Positions 53,217-62,983 of a stretch of 64,000 bases of DNA are shown one piece after another. Position 1 is the stretch's first letter. Each line of letters begins with the position of its first letter. The stretch lies in NCBI GenBank assembly GCA_014238155.1, contig JABABQ010000075.1, forward strand, positions 1-64,000, read 5' to 3'. The position numbers and the translations under genes were made by a program. The notes beneath the pieces are model-generated. The model saw only the letters and a list, made by a program, of their open reading frames with translations. It had not been told where the DNA came from and searched no databases. Source of the DNA: Rhizobiaceae bacterium. Lineage in GTDB: Bacteria; Pseudomonadota; Alphaproteobacteria; Rhizobiales; Rhizobiaceae.

Positions 53217-55787
53217 ATGGCGATTGAAACCGGCATGGTTACGAATCATCAACCTGCAATTGTTGAAACATCAACTGAATTGCCGGCTGTTTTCCATAAT
53301 TGGTTTGAAGACAAGGGTTGGCAGCCCCGCCGCCACCAACTCGATCTCCTGCTCCGCGCCCGCCAAGGTGGGTCCACCCTTTTGATAGCACCAACCGGAG
53401 CGGGCAAGACATTGGCCGGTTTCTTGCCGGCCTTGACGGAACTTACAGTTCGCCCAAAGCGCAAACCGGGGGAACCCCACAAAGGTATTCATACGCTCTA
53501 TATCTCGCCGCTCAAGGCATTGGCGGTTGATATCAAACGCAATCTGGAAACCCCCATTGAAGAAATGGGGCTGCCGGTATCTGTGGAAACCCGCACCGGA
53601 GATACGCCATCGCATCGACGCCAACGGCAAAAACTGCTGCCGCCGGACATATTGCTGACAACGCCTGAACAACTGGCACTGTTGATTGCAGGTAAGGACA
53701 GTGATCGGTTTTTCGCTGATCTGCGTTACGTGATATTTGATGAGTTGCACTCTCTGGTGACGTCCAAGAGAGGCCATTTGCTGGCACTCGGCCTGGCCCG
53801 CTTGCGCCGCCTGCAGCCGCAACTGCAAACAATCGGGCTTTCCGCAACAGTTGCAAATCCAGCTGACTTGCAGCGCTGGCTTGTGGCTCAGAACCGGGGT
53901 GATACGCAGATCGATTATCAAGCCGGCCTGATCATCGTTGACGGTGGTGCCAAGCCTCAGATCACCATATTGGACACCAGCGAACGGCTGCCATGGTCGG
54001 GCCATTCTGCACGCCATGCGGTTGGCGAAATATACGAAACGATTAAATCCGCGCAAACCGCAATCCTGTTCGTCAATACAAGGAGCCAGGCCGAATTTCT
54101 GTTTCAAAACCTGTGGCGCATCAACGAGGACAATCTGCCGATCGCGCTGCATCACGGTTCATTGGATGTTGGTCAACGACGTAAAGTAGAGGCTGCCATG
54201 GCAGTCAACAGTTTGCGAGCCGTCGTTGCGACCTCAACCCTTGATCTGGGCATTGACTGGGGCGATGTCGATCTTGTCCTGCATATTGGAGCTCCCAAGG
54301 GGGCCAGCCGTCTGGCCCAGCGCATTGGCCGCGCAAATCACCGAATGGATGAGCCGTCACGCGCGGTGCTGGTGCCCGCAAATCGCTTTGAGGTAATGGA
54401 GTGCAAGGCGGCTCTGGATGCCAATTATCTGGGTCATCAGGATACGCCGCCCTTAAGGGCAGGCGCGCTCGATGTCCTGTGCCAGCACATTTTGGGCATG
54501 GCGGTTGCGGGTCCGTTTCAGGAGGATGAACTATATCAGGAAATCATAAGTTCCTCAGCCTATGCAGAACTTGACTGGGATACCTTTGAGCAATGTGTGC
54601 ACTTCGTTGCCACTGGTGGCTATGCGCTTAAAACCTATGAACGCTATGCCAAGATAAAAAAGGTCGATCAAAACAGTGGCGAATGGCGCCTGACTCATCC
54701 CCGATTTGCCCAGCAATACCGGTTGAATGCCGGCACGATCTACGAAGCACCAGCCATGACCGTGCGCCTGCTCAAATTTGTAAAACGCGATGGCAAAGGC
54801 ATTGCGGCAACCCGCGGTGGACGATCACTGGGCAAGCTTGAAGAGTATTTTCTGGAACAAATGGTCTATGGCGACACATTCATGTTTGCCGGTCAAATTG
54901 TACGCTTTGAGGGCATTCGGGAAAATGAAGCGATTGTCACCCCGACCGTTTCCAAGGATCCGATGGTCCCAATTTATGCCGGATCGAAATTCCCTCTCTC
55001 GACCTATCTGGCGGAACATATAAGGGCGATGATGGCGAACCCCGAGAGTTGGGCCGAACTGCCGGTGCAGGTCTCCCAGTGGTTGGAAATTCAGCAACAG
55101 AAATCAGTGATTCCAAAGGTCGATCAATTGCTGGTCGAGACATTCCCGCGGGGTGAAAAATTCTACCTCGTCGTATATCCTTTTGAGGGGCGGCTGGCCC
55201 ATCAATCGCTCGGCATGTTGTTGACCAAACGCCTGGAGCGGGCAAGAGCACGTCCCACCGGCTTTGTGGCAACGGATTATTGTATCTGTGTCTGGGGGTT
55301 GAATGATCTGGGCGCAATGATCGAAGCGGGGAGCCTGTCTTTGTCCGGTCTGTTTGATGAGGACATGTTGGGGGATGATCTGGAAACCTGGATGGAAGAC
55401 AGTTTCATGCTCAAACGCACATTCCGACAAGTTGTTTTGATCGCTGGGCTGATTGAAAAAAATCATCCGGGAAAGGAAAAGTCCGGGCGGCAGATCACAG
55501 TCTCCACCGATCTGATCTACGATGTTTTGCGGGAACATGAACCCAACCATATCCTGATGCAGGCAACCCGCGAAGATGCTGCTACCGGATTGCTCGATAT
55601 CCATCGGCTGGGTGATTTGCTGGCCCGCATCAAGGGGCAGATCATTCATAATAATCTTGGCCAGGTATCGCCGCTGGCGGTTCCGATCATGCTGGAAATC
55701 GGTCGGGAGGCAGTGCCGGGCGAGGCCAATGACTCGTTATTGGCAGAAGCGGCTGAAAACCTCATTTCTGAAGCCATGACCGTGTAA
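53217..55787 (+). CDS. Ligase-associated DNA damage response DEXH helicase (Lhr-like)
   Basis: 856 residues. Walker A APTGAGKTLAG, DExH box FDELHSLV, motif III GLSATVANP, motif IV-V FVNTRSQAEFLF and TSTLDLGIDWGDVD, and motif VI QRIGRANHR. A C-terminal extension follows with the Lhr winged-helix/beta region and the DUF4145-type tail seen in the family. In alphaproteobacteria these genes group with an ATP-dependent ligase, a metallo-beta-lactamase exonuclease and PdeM; only PdeM is adjacent here. Confidence 0.9.
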   Translation: MAIETGMVTNHQPAIVETSTELPAVFHNWFEDKGWQPRRHQLDLLLRARQGGSTLLIAPTGAGKTLAGFLPALTELTVRPKRKPGEPHKGIHTLYISPLKALAVDIKRNLETPIEEMGLPVSVETRTGDTPSHRRQRQKLLPPDILLTTPEQLALLIAGKDSDRFFADLRYVIFDELHSLVTSKRGHLLALGLARLRRLQPQLQTIGLSATVANPADLQRWLVAQNRGDTQIDYQAGLIIVDGGAKPQITILDTSERLPWSGHSARHAVGEIYETIKSAQTAILFVNTRSQAEFLFQNLWRINEDNLPIALHHGSLDVGQRRKVEAAMAVNSLRAVVATSTLDLGIDWGDVDLVLHIGAPKGASRLAQRIGRANHRMDEPSRAVLVPANRFEVMECKAALDANYLGHQDTPPLRAGALDVLCQHILGMAVAGPFQEDELYQEIISSSAYAELDWDTFEQCVHFVATGGYALKTYERYAKIKKVDQNSGEWRLTHPRFAQQYRLNAGTIYEAPAMTVRLLKFVKRDGKGIAATRGGRSLGKLEEYFLEQMVYGDTFMFAGQIVRFEGIRENEAIVTPTVSKDPMVPIYAGSKFPLSTYLAEHIRAMMANPESWAELPVQVSQWLEIQQQKSVIPKVDQLLVETFPRGEKFYLVVYPFEGRLAHQSLGMLLTKRLERARARPTGFVATDYCICVWGLNDLGAMIEAGSLSLSGLFDEDMLGDDLETWMEDSFMLKRTFRQVVLIAGLIEKNHPGKEKSGRQITVSTDLIYDVLREHEPNHILMQATREDAATGLLDIHRLGDLLARIKGQIIHNNLGQVSPLAVPIMLEIGREAVPGEANDSLLAEAAENLISEAMTV

Positions 55788-55797
55788 GGTAAGTCAA

Positions 55798-56637
55798 TTG
55801 AGTGATTCGCCATCTTCCTATCGCTGGTCCCTAAAGGCCCGCACCAAGTCCAAGCGTATTCCGGCCGGGTCACGCCAACCAGCGCTGGACGACAATACTG
55901 TTATGGCTCAACTGCAGACCAATTTGCCTTTGCCAGACCTGTTTGTCGCAGCGTCTTACCAGGGAACCTGTATCCATGCCGTCAATGGTGTCGAACTGGT
56001 AACAGATTGCGATGGCGTGGTGTTTTGGCCAGCCGAGCAGGCATTGCTGGTGGCTGACCTGCATCTGGAGAAGGGGTCGTCATTTGCTCGACGGGGCCAG
56101 TTGTTGCCGCCTTACGATACGATGGCAACATTGAAACGGTTGGCCATTTGCATCGACAAGTGGCAGCCAAAAAAAGTCATCGCGCTGGGTGATTCCTTTC
56201 ACGACGATGCAGCGTCTGAGCGCTTGTCACCGCAAAACCTTGAATTGCTGGCGTCGCTGATAAAGGGACGCGAGTGGGTCTGGATCAGCGGCAATCACGA
56301 TCCGTCACCACCGGTCGGTCTGGGGGGAGATGTGTTCGATAGTATGGCGCTGGGCAGGCTCATCCTTACTCATCAACCTCAAACAGATGCGGCACCGGGA
56401 GAGATTGCCGGACACCTGCATCCCAAGGCACGTCTGGTCCGACGAGGACGATCCGTTCGTCGTTCCTGCTTTGCAGCCTCTGCAAGCCGCATGATCATGC
56501 CGAGCTTTGGTGCCTATACTGGCGGGTTGAACGTCTTTGATCCAGCTTTTGAAGGACTGTTTGAAGGTCGTGATTTTCACGCTTTGATGCGCGGAGATGA
56601 GCAGGTCTACCGCATCGCAGCTGCGAAACTCAGTTGA
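55798..56637 (+). CDS. pdeM: Ligase-associated endonuclease PdeM
   Basis: Calcineurin-like metallophosphoesterase. 279 residues from TTG 55798 (AAGGTAAG upstream), or 244 from ATG 55903, which fits the usual family length better. Metal-site motifs are VADLHLEKG, ALGDSFHDD, SGNHDP and GHLHPKARL. It begins 10 bases after the helicase gene and works with it in the ligase-linked DNA-damage module. The first 35 residues of the longer form are basic and low in conservation signals. Confidence 0.88.
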   Translation: MSDSPSSYRWSLKARTKSKRIPAGSRQPALDDNTVMAQLQTNLPLPDLFVAASYQGTCIHAVNGVELVTDCDGVVFWPAEQALLVADLHLEKGSSFARRGQLLPPYDTMATLKRLAICIDKWQPKKVIALGDSFHDDAASERLSPQNLELLASLIKGREWVWISGNHDPSPPVGLGGDVFDSMALGRLILTHQPQTDAAPGEIAGHLHPKARLVRRGRSVRRSCFAASASRMIMPSFGAYTGGLNVFDPAFEGLFEGRDFHALMRGDEQVYRIAAAKLS

Positions 56638-56831
56638 GCTCCTTCAACCCAGAGCCGTTCACCAGACCCGTCTGATTTCGACTGAGAGTGGGTCTTTCCA
56701 GTCAACAATATATCTATCAGGTTCTGGCCCGGAATTGGGCAGGCCGGCGAAAATCTGTTGCTGCATTTCGCCGTTGGCTGATCGATGAAACGATTGTGTT
56801 TCGTCGGGAATCTGAATGATCGACTGACCCC

Positions 56832-56868
56832 GAAAAAAAGGTGCCCGGTTGTCATCTGGCAACCGGGC
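56832..56868 (-). terminator. Rho-independent terminator of cox-type operon
   Basis: On the minus strand GCCCGGTTG / CAACCGGGC with an 8-base loop, followed after two bases by seven T residues. It lies 29 bases beyond the coxM stop and closes the three-gene operon. Confidence 0.85.
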
Positions 56869-56896
56869 GACTTCAGTATTGGTTTTTAACTCGGGT

Positions 56897-57697
56897 CTAT
56901 CCGGCTGCGGCAATTGCCCGTTTTGCCATCACTTTGACCAGGTTGGCCCGATAGGCGGCTGAACCGTGGATGTCGGAAAGCATGTCGCCTTCATCCACCT
57001 TGCAACCGTCAATCGCGTCTGCCGAAAAGTCCTTGGCCAAGGCCTTTTCCATGTCCTTGGCGCGGTAAACGCCTCCAGATGAGGCACCCGTGACGCCAAC
57101 GCGGATATCCTTCTTGCCGTGATCTGCTACGTAAACACCAGCCATTGCATAACGAGATGCCGGATTTGGAAACTTGGCATAGGCTCCGGATTTCGGTGCC
57201 TTGAAGGTGACAGCCTTGATCACCTCGTCGTCCTTGAGAGAGGTTTCAAACATGCCGGTAAAGAACCTGCCGGCTTTGATCTTGCGCTTGTTGGTGACGA
57301 TTGTTGCATCAAGTGCGACCATTGCTGCCGGGTAGTCGGCGGCCGGGTCATTGTTGGCGATAGAGCCGCCAATAGTGCCCCGGTTGCGTACCGCCGGATC
57401 GCCGATATGAGATGCTAAAGCACATAGCGACGGGCAGACCTTCATCAGCTTTGAGTGATTGGCAACCGATGCGTGGGTTGCTGCTGCACCGATGGTGACA
57501 TCCTTGCGAGATACCGAGATATCCGCAATGCCCTTGATGTGGGATATGTCAATCAGGTCGGTTGGTGCAGCCAACCGCTGCTTCATGGTGGGAAGCAGTG
57601 TGTGACCGCCGGCAATAAACTGGCCGTCATCTGCCGCACGCATTTTCTTTGCGGCGTCACTTGCGTCTTTTGCACGTGTATAATTTGTATCGTACAT
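56897..57697 (-). CDS. coxM: Molybdenum hydroxylase FAD subunit (CoxM-like)
   Basis: 266 residues. The FAD-binding PCMH signature AGGHTLLPTMKQRLA is near residue 30, and VRNRGTIGGSIANNDPAADYPA is the second FAD motif. The CO dehydrogenase flavoprotein C-domain follows. The medium subunit passes electrons from the Fe-S subunit to the final acceptor. It is third in the S-L-M operon, 11 bases after the large-subunit gene. Confidence 0.92.
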   Translation of the reverse strand: MYDTNYTRAKDASDAAKKMRAADDGQFIAGGHTLLPTMKQRLAAPTDLIDISHIKGIADISVSRKDVTIGAAATHASVANHSKLMKVCPSLCALASHIGDPAVRNRGTIGGSIANNDPAADYPAAMVALDATIVTNKRKIKAGRFFTGMFETSLKDDEVIKAVTFKAPKSGAYAKFPNPASRYAMAGVYVADHGKKDIRVGVTGASSGGVYRAKDMEKALAKDFSADAIDGCKVDEGDMLSDIHGSAAYRANLVKVMAKRAIAAAG

Positions 57698-57708
57698 GAT
57701 TTTTCCTC

Positions 57709-60057
57709 TTATTCGCCGGCTTGAACAGCTGCCCAGACATTGTGCGGGCTGGCTGGCATGGGAAGATTGTTATGCCCAATGGCATTGGTGATCGCATTGA
57801 TGACTGCGGGTGGAGAGCCAATGGCTCCGGCTTCACCGCATCCCTTGATCCCCAGTGGGTTGCCCGGACACAGCGTCTCCGTGGTTGATACTTTGAAGCT
57901 TGGCAGGTCATCAGCCCGAGGCATCGTGTAATCCATGTAGGAGGCGGAAAGCAACTGACCGGAATCGTCATAAACGGCATTTTCCATCAGCGCCTGGCCA
58001 ATGCCCTGGGCGAGACCGCCATGGACCTGACCTTCAACGATCATCGGATTGATGATTTTCCCGAAATCATCTGCAGCGACAAATTGTTCAATTGTCGTGG
58101 TGCCGGTATCCGGATCGACTTCAACCTCACAGATGTAACAACCCGCCGGGAAGGTGAAGTTGGTCGGGTCGTAAAATGCCCCTTCCTTTAATCCTGGCTC
58201 CATGCCCTCAGGCAAATTGTGGCCGGTATAGGCACCAAGGCAGACTTCGTGCCAAAGCAGTTTTTTATCGGTGCCCTTGACCGAAACTTCGCCATCCTTG
58301 ATTTCAATGTCACCTTCGGATGCTTCCAGCATATGGGCGGCGATTTTTTTGGCTTTGTCTTCGACCTTGTCGAGGGCCTTTTCAATCGCCGACATGCCCA
58401 CAGCCCCGGAACGTGAACCGTAGGTTCCCATGCCGAACTGCACCTTGTCGGTGTCACCATGAACCACCTGAACATTTTCGCTCGGAAGGCCAAAGCGGTC
58501 TGAGACCAGTTGCGCAAAAGTCGTTTCATGGCCCTGGCCATGGCTGTGAGAACCGGTCAGGATTTCAACCGTACCAACCGGATTGACGCGCACTTCTGCA
58601 GATTCCCAAAGGCCAACACCGGCCCCCAGCGAACCAACCGCCGCCGATGGTGCGATACCACAGGCTTCAATGTAGCAACTCATGCCAATGCCACGCAGCT
58701 TGCCCTTCCGGGCTGACCGCTTGCGGCGTTTTTCAAAATTGGCATAGTCCGCTGCTTCCATTGCGGCATTCAAGGATGTTTCATAGTCACCGGCGTCATA
58801 ACAAAATATCACCGGGGTCTGATGTGGGAATTCACGGACAAAATTGGCACGCCGCAACTCCGCCGGATCTACATCCAGCTGACGAGCTGCCGTTTCCATC
58901 ATCCGTTCGACCAGGAACGTTGCCTCTGGTCGGCCGGCTCCGCGATAGGCGTCGACCGGTACCGTATTGGTGTAAACAGTGCGCACGTTACAATGAATGT
59001 TGGCAATATTGTACTGACCAGACAGCAAGGTTGCATAGAGATAGGTCGGTACAGAAGACGAAAACAGTGACATGTAAGCGCCGATATTGGCAATCGTGTC
59101 GATCTTGAATCCGAGGATCCGGTTATCGGCATCAAACGCCATTTTGGCTTTCGATACGTGGTCGCGACCATGGGCGTCTGTAATAAATGCTTCGCTGCGA
59201 TCAGATGTCCATTTGACAGCTTTTACGCGAGCTTTCTTGGCTGCCCACAAGCAAACAATTTCTTCCGGATAGATGTAAATCTTGGAACCGAACCCCCCCC
59301 CGACATCAGGGGCAATAACCCGCAGTTTGTTCTCTGGTGCCACCTGATAAAAGGCCGACAGCACAAGACGCGCCACATGTGGGTTCTGCGATGTTGTGTG
59401 AAGCGTGAAATGATCTTCTGCAGCATCATATTCAGCCAGCGCAGAGCGGGGCTCCATCGCATTTGGCACAAGACGGTTATTGCGAATGTCCATTTCCACA
59501 ACGTTTGCCGCTTTTGCAAAGGCTGCATCTGTTGCAGCTTCATCACCGATCTCCCAATCGTAGATGGTGTTGTTTTTGGCTTCAGGATGTAATTGTGGTG
59601 CGCCATTTTTAAGGGCGTCTTCGGGATCTATGACTGCTTTGAGAACTTTATAGCTCACATCAACGGCTTCGGCAGCGGCCCGGGCTTCGGCAAGGGTCTC
59701 TGCGATAACGACGACAACCGCGTCACCCACATAGCGCACATATTCAGTGGCCAGAGCCGACCAGGCTCCCATATTCATGGGTGAGCCATCTTTGGAGTGG
59801 ATCATCCATCCGCAGATAATGTTACCAATTCCGTCGCCTGTCAGTTGCTTGCCGTCAAAAATTCCGACGACCCCTGACATCTGGTTGGCGGCTTTGGTGT
59901 TAATTTTCTTGATCTTCGCATGGGCGTGGGGTGAGCGCACAAAAGCGGCATAATGCATGCCGGCAACTTTGTGATCATCCGTATAACGACCCTGACCTGT
60001 GATGAAACGTTTGTCCTCTTTGCGCAACACGCGTGCGCCAATACCTTCAATTCCCAT
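57709..60057 (-). CDS. coxL: Molybdenum hydroxylase large subunit, form II CoxL-like
   Basis: 782 residues, standard length. The domain order is the aldehyde oxidase/xanthine dehydrogenase a/b hammerhead (RYTDDHKVAGMHYAAFVRSP) then the molybdopterin-binding domain. The active-site loop reads AYRGAGR, the form II pattern, not AYxCSFR of true aerobic CO dehydrogenases. GYGSRSGAVGMS-like and KGCGEAGAIGSPPAV (with the catalytic Glu in the last) are also present. Actual substrates of form II enzymes are mostly unknown and may be aldehydes or N-heterocycles. Confidence 0.92.
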   Translation of the reverse strand: MGIEGIGARVLRKEDKRFITGQGRYTDDHKVAGMHYAAFVRSPHAHAKIKKINTKAANQMSGVVGIFDGKQLTGDGIGNIICGWMIHSKDGSPMNMGAWSALATEYVRYVGDAVVVVIAETLAEARAAAEAVDVSYKVLKAVIDPEDALKNGAPQLHPEAKNNTIYDWEIGDEAATDAAFAKAANVVEMDIRNNRLVPNAMEPRSALAEYDAAEDHFTLHTTSQNPHVARLVLSAFYQVAPENKLRVIAPDVGGGFGSKIYIYPEEIVCLWAAKKARVKAVKWTSDRSEAFITDAHGRDHVSKAKMAFDADNRILGFKIDTIANIGAYMSLFSSSVPTYLYATLLSGQYNIANIHCNVRTVYTNTVPVDAYRGAGRPEATFLVERMMETAARQLDVDPAELRRANFVREFPHQTPVIFCYDAGDYETSLNAAMEAADYANFEKRRKRSARKGKLRGIGMSCYIEACGIAPSAAVGSLGAGVGLWESAEVRVNPVGTVEILTGSHSHGQGHETTFAQLVSDRFGLPSENVQVVHGDTDKVQFGMGTYGSRSGAVGMSAIEKALDKVEDKAKKIAAHMLEASEGDIEIKDGEVSVKGTDKKLLWHEVCLGAYTGHNLPEGMEPGLKEGAFYDPTNFTFPAGCYICEVEVDPDTGTTTIEQFVAADDFGKIINPMIVEGQVHGGLAQGIGQALMENAVYDDSGQLLSASYMDYTMPRADDLPSFKVSTTETLCPGNPLGIKGCGEAGAIGSPPAVINAITNAIGHNNLPMPASPHNVWAAVQAGE

Positions 60058-60155
60058 AATATCTCCTCCGCATTGTACAGGCGGCGCTTTGGCGTCGACG
60101 ACCGGATTGTTGGTCTGTCCAGGCGCCAGAAGTCACCCTAATTTTTATAGAATTA

Positions 60156-60647
60156 TCATTCAGCGGCTTTTTTCATCCCCTTGCCCATGGCTTTTGCACC
60201 AGCGGCTATTGACTTGACGATGTTGTGGTAGCCGGTGCAACGGCAAATATTGCCTTCCAACTCGGCACGTATGGTTGCCTCATCCAGCTTGGGGCCAAGA
60301 CGATTGACCATATCCACAGCGCTCATGATCATGCCTGGTGTGCAAAATCCGCACTGCAGTCCATGGTTGTTGCGAAAGGCTTCCTGCATGGGATGCAATT
60401 GATCATCACCAGCAAGTCCTTCAATCGTCCGCACATCACTGCCTGCGGCCTGAACCGCCAGAATGGTGCAGGATTTGACCGCCTTGCCGTCAACATGAAC
60501 GACACAAGCGCCACATTGCGACGTATCGCAGCCGACATGGGTTCCCGTCAGATTTCTGTCTTCTCTGAGATAATCAACCAGCAATGTACGATCTTCGACA
60601 TTCGCCGAAGTCATGCGCCCATTGACCGTCATTTCTACTTTGGCCAT
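60156..60647 (-). CDS. coxS: Molybdenum hydroxylase [2Fe-2S] subunit (CoxS-like)
   Basis: 163 residues from ATG 60647 with GGAGG upstream; a longer open frame before it is rejected. The plant-type [2Fe-2S] site is [12 protein letters not shown]; the second cluster is [13 protein letters not shown] and [12 protein letters not shown]. The C-terminus is Lys-rich. It is first gene of the operon; 98 bases separate it from coxL. Confidence 0.94.
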   Translation of the reverse strand: MAKVEMTVNGRMTSANVEDRTLLVDYLREDRNLTGTHVGCDTSQCGACVVHVDGKAVKSCTILAVQAAGSDVRTIEGLAGDDQLHPMQEAFRNNHGLQCGFCTPGMIMSAVDMVNRLGPKLDEATIRAELEGNICRCTGYHNIVKSIAAGAKAMGKGMKKAAE

Positions 60648-60984
60648 GCAATCCTCCACTTTATTACATGCAGCCCATGGACTGGCTGCCGCATTTTTAT
60701 GCCGAAAGTGTAGAGTGCATTGCTCGGATAGCGCAAGGTGTCTTTTGGTCAAGATCGGTTTGAATGGCAGAATTTGGTGTTGAAATTTCGGCCAAGACAT
60801 GTGCCGGTTTCAAAACTCCAACCGGAATTGCCCGATGCGACCATGCAATAATGCAGACGGAAATTGGTGTTGATTTGTGGGACCAGTTCCCCCATTCCAT
60901 TGAGGCCATGTAACTTCTTTGTTGCGTTTGCCCGATCAGCGAAACTAAGAGATTCTCAATTTCCATCAATTGCGGAGCAGCACG
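60648..60984. other. Divergent promoter region, coxS / dgcN
   Basis: 337 bases without a gene. It contains a near-direct repeat (AATTTGGTGTTGA near 60771 and AAATTGGTGTTGA near 60861) spaced 90 bases, and an inverted repeat CCGGTT-N10-AACCGG at 60804-60825. These could bind a regulator serving one or both operons. Confidence 0.5.
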
Positions 60985-61980
60985 ATGATCCCGACACCCT
61001 ATTTATTGTTTCTTGGTGATGCGCCTGATGCGCTGGCGGGCAAGGTTGCCCAGGGCATAAAGGACTGGCGGCCAGAACTCTGCATCGGGCAAATCAAGCT
61101 CGAAGGCTGCAATGCAGATATGGGTTTGCAAGACCTGACGATTGAAGAAGCAGTTTCCAAAGGCGCAAAAACCATGGTTATTGGTGTCGCCAACCGTGGT
61201 GGCTTCATCTCCGACAGCTGGCGTGAGGTCATCAAACAGGCGCTTGAATCTGGAATGGATGTCGCCTCGGGCCTGCACAATCTTTTGCGCGACGACATTG
61301 ATCTGGTGGAAACCGCCAGTTTGAACGAGCGTGAATTGCACGATGTTCGCATTCCATCGATCAAATATCCGATTGCCAATGGAGTTCGCAGAACCGGCAA
61401 GCGCTGCCTGGCAGTGGGAACTGATTGTTCGGTCGGGAAAATGTACACGGCCCTGTGCATGGAAAAGGAAATGCGGGCCCGGAATATGAAAGCCAGCTTC
61501 CGCGCCACCGGCCAAACCGGCATTTTGATCACCGGAAATGGTGTGCCATTGGACGCTGTGATCGCCGATTTCATGGCTGGATCGGTGGAATGGCTGACAC
61601 CTGACAATGATGCAGATCATTGGGACCTTATCGAAGGGCAGGGCAGTCTTTACCATGCTTCCTTTTCAGGCGTAACCATGGCTCTCGTCCATGGCGGCCA
61701 ACCTGACGCGTTGATCCTGTGTCATGAACCCACCCGCAAACATATGCGTGGTTTGCCGGATTATCAGCAGCCAAGCCTTGAAGAACTGCGCGACACCGCG
61801 TTGACGCTGGCACGCGTGGTCAATCCGGATTGTAAGGTCGTTGGTGTTTCCATTAACACAGCCGCCCTGTCAGAGGACGAAGCCAGAGCATTGTGTGAGG
61901 AAACCGAAGCGCGCATGGGTCTGCCAACAGTTGATCCATTCCGTCACGGAGCAGGCCGTCTGGTTGAAGCTTTGGGATAA
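60985..61980 (+). CDS. dgcN: DgcN, DUF1611 N-acetyltransferase for D-glutamate
   Basis: 331 residues from ATG 60985 (GCGGAG upstream). The Rossmann-like N-domain (MIPTPYLLFLGDAPDALAG) is followed by a P-loop-like GTDCSVGKMYTAL and the conserved QGSLYHASFSGVTMALVHGG and DPFRHGAGRL at the end. DUF1611 proteins named DgcN acetylate D-glutamate in the pathway described for marine bacteria. The dgcA start overlaps its stop by one base. Confidence 0.85.
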   Translation: MIPTPYLLFLGDAPDALAGKVAQGIKDWRPELCIGQIKLEGCNADMGLQDLTIEEAVSKGAKTMVIGVANRGGFISDSWREVIKQALESGMDVASGLHNLLRDDIDLVETASLNERELHDVRIPSIKYPIANGVRRTGKRCLAVGTDCSVGKMYTALCMEKEMRARNMKASFRATGQTGILITGNGVPLDAVIADFMAGSVEWLTPDNDADHWDLIEGQGSLYHASFSGVTMALVHGGQPDALILCHEPTRKHMRGLPDYQQPSLEELRDTALTLARVVNPDCKVVGVSINTAALSEDEARALCEETEARMGLPTVDPFRHGAGRLVEALG

Positions 61981-62975
61981 TGGTAAAAATGTCAGCGATC
62001 AGTCTGTCCGTTGAAGAAACGGTATTTCCACTTGCCGAGGTGTTTACGATTTCTCGCGGTTCGCGCACCGAGTCACGGGTCGTCACCGTAAAGCTGAATG
62101 ATGGGACCAATACCGGCTGGGGTGAAAGCGTGCCCTATGCCCGATACAACGAAACGGTGGATGGCGTCATAGAGACAATCCGTTGTTTGGAACCTGATCT
62201 TCGAAACGGACTTGATCGCATGGCTCTTCAGGATCGGCTGGAGCCCGGCGCGGCCCGCAATGCACTGGATTGCGCATTTTGGGATTTGCAGGCCAAGCAG
62301 GCCGGAGAGCGCGCTCATATTCTGGCCGGTGTGCCATTCATGGGCCCTGAGATTACCGCCTATACTTTGTCACTGGCCGACCCGGATATAATGCGCGTCA
62401 AAGCCGCTCAACATGCACGTCGACCATTGCTGAAAGTCAAACTGGGTGGTGAGGGTGATCTGGCCCGTCTTAAGGCGGTTCGCGAAGGCGCCCCTGATAC
62501 CGACATTATTATTGACGCCAATGAGGGATGGGACGCCGATACCTATCGTCAACTGGCGCCGGTTTTGGTGAAACTTGGCGTGCGTATGGTGGAGCAGCCA
62601 ATGCCGGCGGGAAACGATGATGCCTTGCTGGAAGTTGAGCGGGTTTTGCCGGTCTGCGCTGATGAATCTTGCCACGACCGCACGTCTCTGGAGTCGCTGG
62701 TCGGAAAATATGACATGGTCAACATCAAGCTCGATAAGACCGGTGGTCTGACCGAGGCCCTGAAACTGCGGTCCGAGGCAGAAGCCATGGGATTTGATAT
62801 TATGGTTGGTTGCATGGTCGGTTCGTCGCTGGCGATGGCGCCCGCTACTATTGTTGCGCAGGGTGTCGCCTATACCGATCTTGACGGCCCGTTATTATTG
62901 GCCGAAGACCGGACAACGCCGCTTAAATTTGACGATAAATATGTTTACCCGCCTGTACCGGCTCTCTGGGGTTAA
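61980..62975 (+). CDS. dgcA: DgcA, N-acetyl-D-glutamate racemase (dipeptide-epimerase-like)
   Basis: 331 residues of the enolase superfamily. The KxK acid-base pair is in LLKVKLGGEGD, metal ligands in DIIIDANEGWD, VEQPMP and CADESCHD, and the second Lys in NIKLDKTGG. Members are often annotated dipeptide epimerase; partnered with DgcN the role is racemisation of N-acetyl-D-glutamate to the L form. Fully coupled to dgcN. Confidence 0.85.
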   Translation: MVKMSAISLSVEETVFPLAEVFTISRGSRTESRVVTVKLNDGTNTGWGESVPYARYNETVDGVIETIRCLEPDLRNGLDRMALQDRLEPGAARNALDCAFWDLQAKQAGERAHILAGVPFMGPEITAYTLSLADPDIMRVKAAQHARRPLLKVKLGGEGDLARLKAVREGAPDTDIIIDANEGWDADTYRQLAPVLVKLGVRMVEQPMPAGNDDALLEVERVLPVCADESCHDRTSLESLVGKYDMVNIKLDKTGGLTEALKLRSEAEAMGFDIMVGCMVGSSLAMAPATIVAQGVAYTDLDGPLLLAEDRTTPLKFDDKYVYPPVPALWG

Positions 62976-62983
62976 GAAAAATT

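Noticed and set aside
57709-60057. True aerobic CO dehydrogenase
   Set aside because: The active-site loop is AYRGAGR (form II), lacking the Cys of the AYxCSFR form I motif, and no accessory cox genes adjoin.
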